Both the position numbers and the translations under genes were made by a program. A model generated the notes under the pieces. The model was not told the DNA's origin, ran no database searches, and saw only the letters and a program-made list of their open reading frames with translations. From the NCBI GenBank assembly GCA_029821495.1, contig JALGTG010000024.1, forward strand, positions 1 to 33,788: 33,788 nt of DNA, read 5' to 3'. Positions 7,778 through 15,721 of this stretch are shown here, in pieces. Numbering within the stretch: position 1 is the first letter of the stretch; every line of letters starts with the position of its first letter. The stretch comes from Candidatus Hebobacteria bacterium (GTDB lineage Bacteria > Armatimonadota > Hebobacteria > Hebobacterales > Hebobacteraceae).

Positions 7778-9853
7778 GTGACCAGGTTGGCTGAAGAACT
7801 GGAGCGGGGCGAGGAAAAGCGGGACGAAGAGCAAGTAGACATAGCCAACTTCTACCTGGAGCGCAGGCCGGAACTGGAGCCCACGGAGTTCCGGGACGGC
7901 TTCACGTTGAAGACGGTGCTGGGGGTGTTGTTCGTCGCGATTCTGATGATGCCCGGGGCCATCTACCTTGGCCTGCTGGTCGGGCAGAACCTGGGGCCGG
8001 CGGGGCAGTGGACGACGATTATTCTGTTCACTGAGGTGTGCCGCCGATCGTTCACGGTGCTGACCCGACAAGAGCTGTACATGATCTACTACATGGCGGG
8101 CTCAATCAACAGCATGATGGGTGGATTGATGCTCGCCGGGGGCGCGTTCGCGTGGCTGATCTGGGCGCAGTATGTGGTAAACTCGCCGGCGGCGACGAGC
8201 TTCGGGATCGCCAACGATATTCCGACGTGGTACGCGCCGGCGCTTGGCTCAGAGGTGTATGTGAAGCGGACGTTCGTCCACAAGGACTGGCTGGTCCCGA
8301 TCCTACTCACGCTCACTACCACGGTGCTGGGTCGGATGCAGTGGGTGGGACTGGGGTACTTCCTGTTCCGGACGACGTCGGATGTGGAGCGGCTGCCATT
8401 CCCCATGGCGCCGATTGCGGCACAGGGAGCGACGGCGCTGGCGGAGGCCTCGGAGGAGTCGGAGTCGTGGCGCTGGGCGGTGTTCAGCGTGGGGACGATG
8501 ATCGGACTGGTGTACGGATTCTTCTACGTGGCGATCCCGGTGATCACAAGCGGATTCCTGGCGGATCCGCTGTCGCTGATACCGATACCCTTCATTGATC
8601 TGATGCGCAACACGGAGGACGTGCTGCCTGCCGGCAGGTTCGCCATCGGGACGGATCTGGGGCCGATCATGTGGGGCTTCGTGGTGCCATTCCCGATCGT
8701 GGCAGGGACATTCATCGGGTCTATGCTGTGTAACTTCGGACTCGCCCCGATGTTGTACCGGTTCTCGTACGATCCGGAAACGAGCAAGTCAGCCATATTC
8801 CCGACTTGGTCGAAGGGGATGAGCCTGATCCAGAGCGAGATGACGCTGAACTTCGACTTGTTCATGAGCATCGGGATCGGGATCGCGCTGGCGATCGCGG
8901 TGGTAGGGATTCACACGGTGGTGGCGACGATGCTGAAGGCGCGCGTGGATCGAGCGCGGGGGGGCGTGCAACGGGGCTATGGCGACATACCGGAGGGAAG
9001 AGGGGACTTCCCGATCTGGATAGCGCTGGCGGCGTGGTCGTTCTCGACGCTGTGCTATGTGCTGTTGGCGCATGCGCTGGTGCCGCGGTTCCCGTTGTTG
9101 TTCCTGGTGGGATTCGCCTTCCTTTGGACGCCGCTGATCTCGTACATGTCGGCCCGGATGATGGGGTTTGTGGGTCAGCCGCTGCAGATTCCGTATGTGG
9201 CGCAGGCGACGTTTATACTGAGCGGGTACAAGGGCATCGATATCTGGTTTGCGCCGATGCCGATCTTCGACAATGGGTGGGCGGCGCAGATGTTCCGAGA
9301 GGTGGAGCTGACCGGGACGAAGATGATCTCGGTGGTGAAGGCGGAGGCGCTGCTGCTGGTGGTGATGCTGGTGTTCAGCTTCACCTACTGGTCGTTCTTC
9401 TGGCGGTCGAGCCAGATACCGTCGTCGCAGTACCCGTATGCGCAGACGTTCTGGCCGTTGAATGCGTTCTATCAGTGTTTGTGGGCGACGGCGACTGACC
9501 CGAATGCCACGGATCGGCCGACGTTCTTGATAGAGGCACTGAAGTTCCCGGTGATCGGGTACTCGGGCGCGGGGATGCTGGCAGTGTACTTGGCGTTTGT
9601 GGCGTTCAAGATCCCGGCGCTATGGTTCTACGGGTTCGCCTACGGGGTGACGCAGTCGACGTGGATATGTACGCCGATGTTCATCGGGGCGATGCTGGGG
9701 CGCTACTACTTCTCGCGGCGGTTTGGAGCGGACCGTTGGAGGCGCTACGCCCCGGTGCTGGCGGCTGGATACACGTGCGGGGTGGGGTTGATCGGGATGG
9801 TGTCGATCGGCTTGACGATCATCTTCAAGGCGGTTAGGTCGCTGCCTTTCTAG
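7778..9853 (+). CDS. Polytopic membrane protein, oligopeptide-transporter (OPT)-superfamily-like
   Basis: 691 aa, many hydrophobic segments; FTLKTVLGVLFVAILMMPGAIYLGLLVGQNLGP, VERLPFPMAPIAAQGATALAEASEE and GQPLQIPYVAQATFILSGYKGIDIWFAPMPIFD resemble OPT-like architecture. GTG start at 7778 (TTG 7787 possible). Confidence 0.6.
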   Translation: MTRLAEELERGEEKRDEEQVDIANFYLERRPELEPTEFRDGFTLKTVLGVLFVAILMMPGAIYLGLLVGQNLGPAGQWTTIILFTEVCRRSFTVLTRQELYMIYYMAGSINSMMGGLMLAGGAFAWLIWAQYVVNSPAATSFGIANDIPTWYAPALGSEVYVKRTFVHKDWLVPILLTLTTTVLGRMQWVGLGYFLFRTTSDVERLPFPMAPIAAQGATALAEASEESESWRWAVFSVGTMIGLVYGFFYVAIPVITSGFLADPLSLIPIPFIDLMRNTEDVLPAGRFAIGTDLGPIMWGFVVPFPIVAGTFIGSMLCNFGLAPMLYRFSYDPETSKSAIFPTWSKGMSLIQSEMTLNFDLFMSIGIGIALAIAVVGIHTVVATMLKARVDRARGGVQRGYGDIPEGRGDFPIWIALAAWSFSTLCYVLLAHALVPRFPLLFLVGFAFLWTPLISYMSARMMGFVGQPLQIPYVAQATFILSGYKGIDIWFAPMPIFDNGWAAQMFREVELTGTKMISVVKAEALLLVVMLVFSFTYWSFFWRSSQIPSSQYPYAQTFWPLNAFYQCLWATATDPNATDRPTFLIEALKFPVIGYSGAGMLAVYLAFVAFKIPALWFYGFAYGVTQSTWICTPMFIGAMLGRYYFSRRFGADRWRRYAPVLAAGYTCGVGLIGMVSIGLTIIFKAVRSLPF

Positions 9854-9875
9854 GTGTGAGGGGTGGGAAAGCGGC

Positions 9876-10811
9876 TTGAGTGAGGAGAGAGGCTGGACAC
9901 TGATCGGGTGGCGGGGGATGTCGGTCCGGGTTCCGGAGGAGTGGACGCTCGGAGCGGTGGGGGGCGATAAGAAGTCGGGGTATCTGAGGGTGGATGACGA
10001 GACGATGCCGCGGGTGCAGGTGAAGTGGTCGCGGGGACACATCAACCTGGAGAAGAAGAGAGACGAGTACATCAAGCGGCTGACGAAGAGGGGCAGGTTC
10101 AGGAGGCGGGCGACTGGCCTGCAGGTGACCACGGACGCGCGCGTGGTGAGCAGGCGATCGAAGCCGAAGAAGGAGCTGGTGGGATATGGGTGGCGGGGGC
10201 CGCAGTGCGGGATGGGGGTGCTGTGGAACTGCGAGGTGTGCGACCGGGCGGTGATTGCGCAGGTGAGCTGGGCGCCGAAGGAGGAGGGAAGAGAGCTTGC
10301 TACGGCGGTGCTGGAATCGCTGGAGGATCATGGGACGGAGGGTTGGCAGGTGTGGGGGATGGACGGGCTTGCGTTTCTGGCGCCGGAGGAGTATGAGCTT
10401 GGGGGATGGCGGCGGATGACGCGGTATCTGGAGGTGAGTCTGGCGAAGGATGCGGCGAGTCTGAAGGTGGCGCGGTGGGGTATGGTGCCGCTGGTGCTGG
10501 AGGGGAGGCCGGTGAAGGACTGGTGGGAGGAGGAGAACAGGCGGCGGCGGGATGTGCGGTGGAGCGCGGAGGAGGAGGAGGTGAAGGGTCACGAGGGGGT
10601 GAGGGCATGGGGAGAGCGGCGGCGGCTGGGAGGGAGGCTGAGGCGGGTGGCAGCGCGGGCGGTGAGGCGGGAGGCGGTGGACCAGTTTGAGGCGTATGCG
10701 TGGCACTGCCCGGAGTCGAACCGGCTGTACATGGTTGAGAGCGTGCACGGGAGGGGCGGGGAGATGGCGCGAGGTGTTGTGGATTCTGTCTCGTGCCACG
10801 AGGAAGAGTGA
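9876..10811 (+). CDS. Conserved-looking hypothetical protein, 311 aa
   Basis: TTG start; WTLIGWRGMSVRVPEEWTLGAVGGDKKSGYLRVDDETMPRVQVKW...; contains CEVC pair; tight spacing with neighbours in operon. Confidence 0.65.
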   Translation: MSEERGWTLIGWRGMSVRVPEEWTLGAVGGDKKSGYLRVDDETMPRVQVKWSRGHINLEKKRDEYIKRLTKRGRFRRRATGLQVTTDARVVSRRSKPKKELVGYGWRGPQCGMGVLWNCEVCDRAVIAQVSWAPKEEGRELATAVLESLEDHGTEGWQVWGMDGLAFLAPEEYELGGWRRMTRYLEVSLAKDAASLKVARWGMVPLVLEGRPVKDWWEEENRRRRDVRWSAEEEEVKGHEGVRAWGERRRLGGRLRRVAARAVRREAVDQFEAYAWHCPESNRLYMVESVHGRGGEMARGVVDSVSCHEEE

Positions 10812-10814
10812 GAG

Positions 10815-11264
10815 ATGAGACTTCGGCGAAGGCCGCGGCTGACGCCGGAGCAGGTGCTTGCGTCGCGGCCGCTGCGAAATCCGGGATTGAGGGAGGAGTC
10901 GGTAGAGGGCGGTGGGGTACGGCTGTTCGTGGAGCGGCGGGGGGAATGGTGGGCGAGGGTGTTGTCGATGGTGTTCCCGATTCCGCGGGAGCGGATCGTG
11001 GAGCTGGACGGAGTGGGGGGGGAGGTGTGGAAGCTGTGCGACGGGGAGAAGACGCTGCGGGAGATGACGCGGGCTCTTCAGGAGCGGCACAAGCTGACGC
11101 GTGCGGAGGCGGAGTGGTCGCTGCGGACATACTTGAGGGATCTGGGGAAGCGAGGGCTGGTGGGGTTCGTGGTGGAGAAGTCGGGCCGGCCTGGTGAGGA
11201 GTCGGTAGGGGTGACTGAGTCCGGGGGCGAGGGCGAAAGCAGGAGAGGGAGAAGAGGCGCATGA
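10815..11264 (+). CDS. PqqD-like protein (RRE-type winged helix)
   Basis: ERIVELDGVGGEVWKLCDGEKTLREMTRALQERHKLTRAEAEWSLRTYLRDLGKRGLVGFV matches PqqD-family pattern (G..VW.LCDG..T..E....L......E.....L..L...GL). Overlaps next gene start (ATGA). Confidence 0.75.
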   Translation: MRLRRRPRLTPEQVLASRPLRNPGLREESVEGGGVRLFVERRGEWWARVLSMVFPIPRERIVELDGVGGEVWKLCDGEKTLREMTRALQERHKLTRAEAEWSLRTYLRDLGKRGLVGFVVEKSGRPGEESVGVTESGGEGESRRGRRGA

Positions 11265-11944
11265 CAAGCGTGCTCGATGAGGTGTCGAAGAGAGGTATCG
11301 AGAAGCAGATTGTATTGCCGTGGTCGCGCGCGCTGCAGATGACGCGGGAGAACATCTTCGTTCGTCTGGGGCGATCGGCCATCACGGCATTAGGGATCTT
11401 CCTGGGGATAGCATTCCTGGCGGCAGTGCTGTTCTCTGCGGCGGCTGCGCAGGTTGCGGCGGAGAAGCAGATGAGGGAGATCGGGGTGGACGCGGCGGAT
11501 GCCCAGACGCAGGCCAGAGTAATCTGGCTGGCAGCGATGTCGCTGCTTGTGGCGACGGTGGGCATCGTGAACTCGATGCTGATGTCGGTGACGGAGAGGT
11601 ACAAAGAAATAGGGACGATGAAGTGCCTGGGGGCGCTGGACAGCTTCATCGTGCGGCTGTTCTTGCTGGAGGCGGGGCTGCTGGGGATTCTGGGGTCGAT
11701 GCTGGGGGCGATTGCGGGGACCGGGGTGATGACTTTGGTGTCGGCGCATAGGCTGGGATGGAGCCTAGCGCTGTCGAGCTGGGGGAAGCCGGCGCTGGAG
11801 CTGGGGGGATGGACGGTGCCGCTGTGGTTAGGTATCGTGATAGCGATTGTGATCGGGGGAGTGCTGTCAGTTGGCGCGGCGCTCTATCCGGCGTGGAGGG
11901 CTGCGAAGATGCCGCCGGCGGCGGCGCTTCGATCAGAGTTCTAA
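11261..11944 (+). CDS. Minimal FtsX/MacB-type ABC permease (no periplasmic domain)
   Basis: RLGRSAITALGIFLGIAFLAAVLF...LLVATVGIVNSMLMSVTERYKEIGTMKCLGALDSFIVRLFLLEAGLLGILGSMLGAIAG...GGVLSVGAALYPAWRAAKMPPAAALR. Confidence 0.88.
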   Translation: MTSVLDEVSKRGIEKQIVLPWSRALQMTRENIFVRLGRSAITALGIFLGIAFLAAVLFSAAAAQVAAEKQMREIGVDAADAQTQARVIWLAAMSLLVATVGIVNSMLMSVTERYKEIGTMKCLGALDSFIVRLFLLEAGLLGILGSMLGAIAGTGVMTLVSAHRLGWSLALSSWGKPALELGGWTVPLWLGIVIAIVIGGVLSVGAALYPAWRAAKMPPAAALRSEF

Positions 11945-11974
11945 CGAAGGCGAAGGGAAGCAGGGAGGCGTTCA

Positions 11975-12715
11975 ATGTCCGTCTATGAGTACATCGTCAG
12001 AACGAAGGATCTGTCGAAAGTCTACACGATGGGGGATGTCCAGGTACGAGCGCTGGATGACGTAGCGCTGGACATACGGCGGGGTGAGTATGTGTCGATC
12101 ATGGGGCCGTCGGGGTCGGGGAAGTCCACGCTGTTCAACATGATCGGAGGGCTGGACAAGCCGACACAGGGAACGGTGTTCATCGACGAGGTGGACATGG
12201 CACAGCTCACGGCGCAGGAGCTGGCGTTCCTGAGATGCCGGAAGATCGGGTATATCTTCCAGACCTTCAACCTGATACCGGTGATGACGGCGCTGGAGAA
12301 CGTGACGCTGCCGATGGTGTTCGCGGGGCTGACGACGGATGATGCAATGGACAAGGGGGCGGAGTTGCTGAAGACGGTGGGGCTGGAGGGCCGGCGCGAC
12401 CACAAGCCGACGGAGCTGTCCGGAGGCCAGCAGCAGCGAGTGGCCACTGCGCGAGCGTTGGCGAACGATCCGGCCATCATACTGGCGGATGAGCCTACGG
12501 GCAACCTCGATCTGCGCACGGGTAAGGAGATTATCGATCTCCTGAAGAGGATGAACGAGGAGAAGAAGGTGACGGTGATCTCGGCGACGCACGATCTGAA
12601 GATGATCGACGTGTCGGATCGGGTGGTGTGGATTCGGGACGGGCAGATCGAGCGGATCGAGGAGCGGGCCGACATCGAGGTGCAGGTGGGCCAGATGGAG
12701 GGCGAGGAGCACTAA
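11975..12715 (+). CDS. ABC transporter ATPase, LolD/MacB-type
   Basis: Walker [10 protein letters not shown], signature [15 protein letters not shown], Walker [14 protein letters not shown]-loop SATHD. Confidence 0.95.
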   Translation: MSVYEYIVRTKDLSKVYTMGDVQVRALDDVALDIRRGEYVSIMGPSGSGKSTLFNMIGGLDKPTQGTVFIDEVDMAQLTAQELAFLRCRKIGYIFQTFNLIPVMTALENVTLPMVFAGLTTDDAMDKGAELLKTVGLEGRRDHKPTELSGGQQQRVATARALANDPAIILADEPTGNLDLRTGKEIIDLLKRMNEEKKVTVISATHDLKMIDVSDRVVWIRDGQIERIEERADIEVQVGQMEGEEH

Positions 12716-12742
12716 CGGGAAGCGGGCAACTTGCGGCTACTA

Positions 12743-12770
12743 CTTCGCCTCCGCAGATGCGGGGGCGAAG
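12743..12770 (+). other. Stem-loop after ABC operon, overlapping repeat unit 1
   Basis: CTTCGCCTCCGCA (12743-12755) pairs with TGCGGGGGCGAAG (12758-12770), one G-U; very short loop. Confidence 0.65.
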
Positions 12771-12885
12771 CCGCTGATGGGGGCGGCGCGGGGCGGGGGA
12801 TGCGGGGGCGAAGCCGCTGATGGGGGCGGCGCGGGGCGGGGGATGCGGGGGCGAAGCCGCTGATGGGGGCGGCGCGGGGCGGGGG
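12757..12885 (+). repeat. Three perfect tandem copies of a 43-bp GC-rich repeat
   Basis: ATGCGGGGGCGAAGCCGCTGATGGGGGCGGCGCGGGGCGGGGG at 12757, 12800 and 12843. Confidence 0.97.
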
Positions 12886-12948
12886 ATGCAGGCCGTTTGA
12901 GAGTGGTTGTAGGGAAAGCGAGTGTTCGGCCTCAATGGGGGAAAGACC

Positions 12949-13605
12949 ATGAAACGGCAGCGAGGGCAGCTCAACATAGTGCGGGGCTTTCTGACGTTTT
13001 CGCTGCTATTGCTGGTGCTGGCAATAGGATTCGTGGTGGGGCGGCTGATGGTCGCGCGGACGTACGCGGAGGCGGCTCCGGAGTTGGAGAGGCTGCCTGT
13101 GGCGGAGCCGGAGGTCGCGGCGAGGGCGGTAGAGGACCGGGTGGTGTTGCCTGGGTCGGTGTACGTACCCGCTCCGGCGCCTCCGGAGCAGGTTCCGGAG
13201 GAGGCAGTGGGGGGAGTGATCGGGGGGGAGGCGTCGGCTGAGGCGGAGGGCGAGGAAGGGCCGTCACAGGCAGCGGCAGACGGGCTCCGCGCGGCGGTGG
13301 AGGCGGAGCCGGAGGAGATAGAGGCGGGAGGGGTGGTGGCGCCGGTGATGCCGGCGGAGACCGCGGAACCGGGTCGGATCAGATACTCGATTCAGGTTGG
13401 CGTGTTCACAATGCGGGAGGGGGCGCGGCAGGTGGCGGAGGAGCTGTCGCGGGTGGGATACCCGGCACAGATCGAGGTGACGACTGCTGAGGATCAGTCG
13501 CTGTACCGGGTGCTGACGGGCCGTTACTACACGGAGTACGCGGCACGGAAGGCGCTGTCGGAGCTCGAGAAGGAAGGGTACTCGGGCTTCCTGGTCAAGC
13601 GGTGA
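12949..13605 (+). CDS. Membrane-anchored SPOR-domain protein
   Basis: N-terminal TM FLTFSLLLLVLAIGFVVGRLMV; acidic/Pro-rich linker; C-terminal RYSIQVGVFTMREGARQVAEELSRVGYPAQIEVTTAEDQSLYRVLTGRYYTEYAARKALSELEKEGYSGFLVKR. ATG 12949 preferred over GTG 12922. Confidence 0.88.
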   Translation: MKRQRGQLNIVRGFLTFSLLLLVLAIGFVVGRLMVARTYAEAAPELERLPVAEPEVAARAVEDRVVLPGSVYVPAPAPPEQVPEEAVGGVIGGEASAEAEGEEGPSQAAADGLRAAVEAEPEEIEAGGVVAPVMPAETAEPGRIRYSIQVGVFTMREGARQVAEELSRVGYPAQIEVTTAEDQSLYRVLTGRYYTEYAARKALSELEKEGYSGFLVKR

Positions 13606-13657
13606 GCGGGTCGCACGTGAGGAACCCCAAAGGGATTATTGTGGGAGTGGAGAGGCA

Positions 13658-14287
13658 GTGAAGGAGAAGCGCGAGGATAGGGCGCCGGAAGAAGATGTCT
13701 TGGATGGTCCGGAGACCGCGGGCGAGGAGGAGGTGCTCGCGGGGGAGGGGCTGGCGCCGGAAGAACGCGAGGAGGGGGAAGAGAAGGAGTCCGAGGCCGG
13801 GGTGCTCCGGAATGAGCTGGCCATGCTGGAGGACCAGCTTCAGGACATGCGGGACCGGTACGTTCGGGCGGTGGCCGATCTGGACAATGCGCGCAAGCGG
13901 GCGCGGCAGGCGATAGGGGATGCGCGAAGGCAAGCGGCGGCGGGAGTTCTGCTGGAGCTGGTGGCGCTGGTGGATGATTTCGAGCGTGCGCTGGAGACGA
14001 TGCGGCCGGGAGCGGGGGCTTCGCAGGAGATGCTTGCGGCCTATGAGGGTGTCGAGCTGATCTACCGGCGGTTGATGACGCTGCTGGAGAGGCGCGGGGT
14101 GAAGGTGATCGAGGCGGTGGGGCAGCCGTTCGATCCCGGGAAGCACGAGGCGGTGGCGCAGATCCCGGCGACGGACGAGCAGAAGGACGGGACGGTGGCG
14201 CTGGAGATGGCAAAGGGCTATATGTATGGGAGTGAGGTGCTGAGGCACAGCCGAGTGGGAGTTGCGGTGCACGAGCGCGAGAAGTAG
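13658..14287 (+). CDS. grpE: GrpE nucleotide exchange factor
   Basis: RYVRAVADLDNARKRARQA...LLELVALVDDFERALE...GVELIYRRLMTLLERRGVKVIEAVGQPFDPGKHEAVAQIP...GYMYGSEVLRHSRVGVA. Confidence 0.92.
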   Translation: MKEKREDRAPEEDVLDGPETAGEEEVLAGEGLAPEEREEGEEKESEAGVLRNELAMLEDQLQDMRDRYVRAVADLDNARKRARQAIGDARRQAAAGVLLELVALVDDFERALETMRPGAGASQEMLAAYEGVELIYRRLMTLLERRGVKVIEAVGQPFDPGKHEAVAQIPATDEQKDGTVALEMAKGYMYGSEVLRHSRVGVAVHEREK

Positions 14288-14414
14288 GGCGCGGGGCAGG
14301 CGAGACGCGGAAGTGTAGGGCGTAAGAGGTGGGCTGGATTGGGCGGCGAAGAAGTGCGGGAACTTGTCTGGTACGCCGTGAATCATTCAGAGATGAGATG
14401 AGAGAGGTCTAGCT

Positions 14415-15632
14415 GTGGCATCGCCGAAGCGCAGGAGAAGGAAGTCGGGCGGGACGGAGGAGGGGGAAGCGAGAGCTACTGAGGGCACGCGGGAGGAAGA
14501 GGCGGCGGAGCCGTCGGGCGAGGAACAAATGGAGGCGGGGGGAGAGACGGTGAGCGCCCCCATGCCGACAGAGGGAGAGACTCCCATGTCGAGTAGCGAG
14601 GCACCGGGTACGGCAGTGATACGTGTGATCGGTGTGGGAGGGGGCGGGAGCAACGCGATAGACCGGATGATCGAGGTGGGGCTGCAGGGGGTGGAGTTCA
14701 TCGCCGCGAACACGGACGTGCAAGCGCTGTCTCGGTCGCGTGCGGCAATGAAGCTGCAGCTTGGGGCGCAGGTAACGAGCGGTCTGGGCGCGGGCGGGGA
14801 TCCGGAGATTGGTGCGCGTGCGGCGGAGGAGAGTCGAGCGGAGGTAAAGGAGAGCATCGAAGGCGCGGACATGGTGTTCATCACGGCCGGCATGGGGGGC
14901 GGGACGGGCAGTGGGGGCGCGCCGATGATTGCTGAGGTGAGCCGGGAGACGGGGGCGCTGACGGTGGCGGTGGTGACGAAGCCATTTGCGTTCGAGCGAG
15001 GGCGGCGACAGAGCATTGCAGAGGAGGGACTGGACAATCTTCGGACGAAGGTTGACACGCTGATAACGGTGCCGAACGACCGTCTGCTCGGGGTGGTGCA
15101 GAAGAAGGTGACGCTGCTGGAGGCGTTTCGGCTGGCGGACGAGGTGCTGCGGGAGGGGGTGCAGGGGATCTCGGACCTGATCACGATTCCCGGACTGATC
15201 AACCTGGACTTCGCCGACGTGAAGGCCGTGATGCAGGATGCGGGCTCGGCGCTGATGGGGATCGGCACGGGCACGGGAGAGACGAGAGCGGCAGACGCGG
15301 CGCAGGCATCGATCTCGAGCCCGCTGCTGGAGACTTCGATAGATGGGGCGACGCGGGTGCTGTTCAACGTGACGGGTGGGAGCGACCTGTCGCTGTCGGA
15401 GGTCGAGGAGGCGGCGCAGGTGATTCGCGCGGCCTCGGATTCGCCGGATACGAACGTGCTGTTCGGGGTGGTGATAGGGGACGAGCCGGCGGAGGAGGTG
15501 CGGATCACGGTGCTGGCGACGGGGTTCGGCCGGCGGCAGGCGCGGCCGCGGGAGACGGATGCCGGCATACCGGCGGTAGAGCCGATGCCGGAGACGGACC
15601 TGGAGGTGCCGACGTTCATACGAAATCGCTGA
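14415..15632 (+). CDS. ftsZ: Cell division protein FtsZ
   Basis: [42 protein letters not shown] tubulin signature, [12 protein letters not shown]-terminal peptide [10 protein letters not shown]. Start could be internal (ATG 14586). Confidence 0.95.
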   Translation: MASPKRRRRKSGGTEEGEARATEGTREEEAAEPSGEEQMEAGGETVSAPMPTEGETPMSSSEAPGTAVIRVIGVGGGGSNAIDRMIEVGLQGVEFIAANTDVQALSRSRAAMKLQLGAQVTSGLGAGGDPEIGARAAEESRAEVKESIEGADMVFITAGMGGGTGSGGAPMIAEVSRETGALTVAVVTKPFAFERGRRQSIAEEGLDNLRTKVDTLITVPNDRLLGVVQKKVTLLEAFRLADEVLREGVQGISDLITIPGLINLDFADVKAVMQDAGSALMGIGTGTGETRAADAAQASISSPLLETSIDGATRVLFNVTGGSDLSLSEVEEAAQVIRAASDSPDTNVLFGVVIGDEPAEEVRITVLATGFGRRQARPRETDAGIPAVEPMPETDLEVPTFIRNR

Positions 15633-15658
15633 GGGGCGCATACGATAGAGGAATGGAG

Positions 15659-15687
15659 GAGGATTCGGCCGGAGCGGCCGAATCCTC
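15659..15687 (+). terminator. Rho-independent terminator after ftsZ
   Basis: 12-bp stem GAGGATTCGGCC / GGCCGAATCCTC with 5-nt loop followed by TGTTGTTT. Confidence 0.85.
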
Positions 15688-15721
15688 TGTTGTTTGGCGG
15701 TAGGGATGAGGCGGTGTGGGG

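Noticed and set aside
6524-8071. 515-aa minus-strand ORF
   Set aside because: Antisense to the permease and OPT-like genes, Arg/His/Pro-rich, spans two real genes.
9834-11649. 477-aa and 449-aa minus-strand ORFs
   Set aside because: Antisense shadows over the 311-aa, PqqD-like and small permease genes; compositionally biased and mutually overlapping.
12757-12885. CRISPR array
   Set aside because: Copies are directly adjacent with no spacers and no cas genes; simple tandem repeat.
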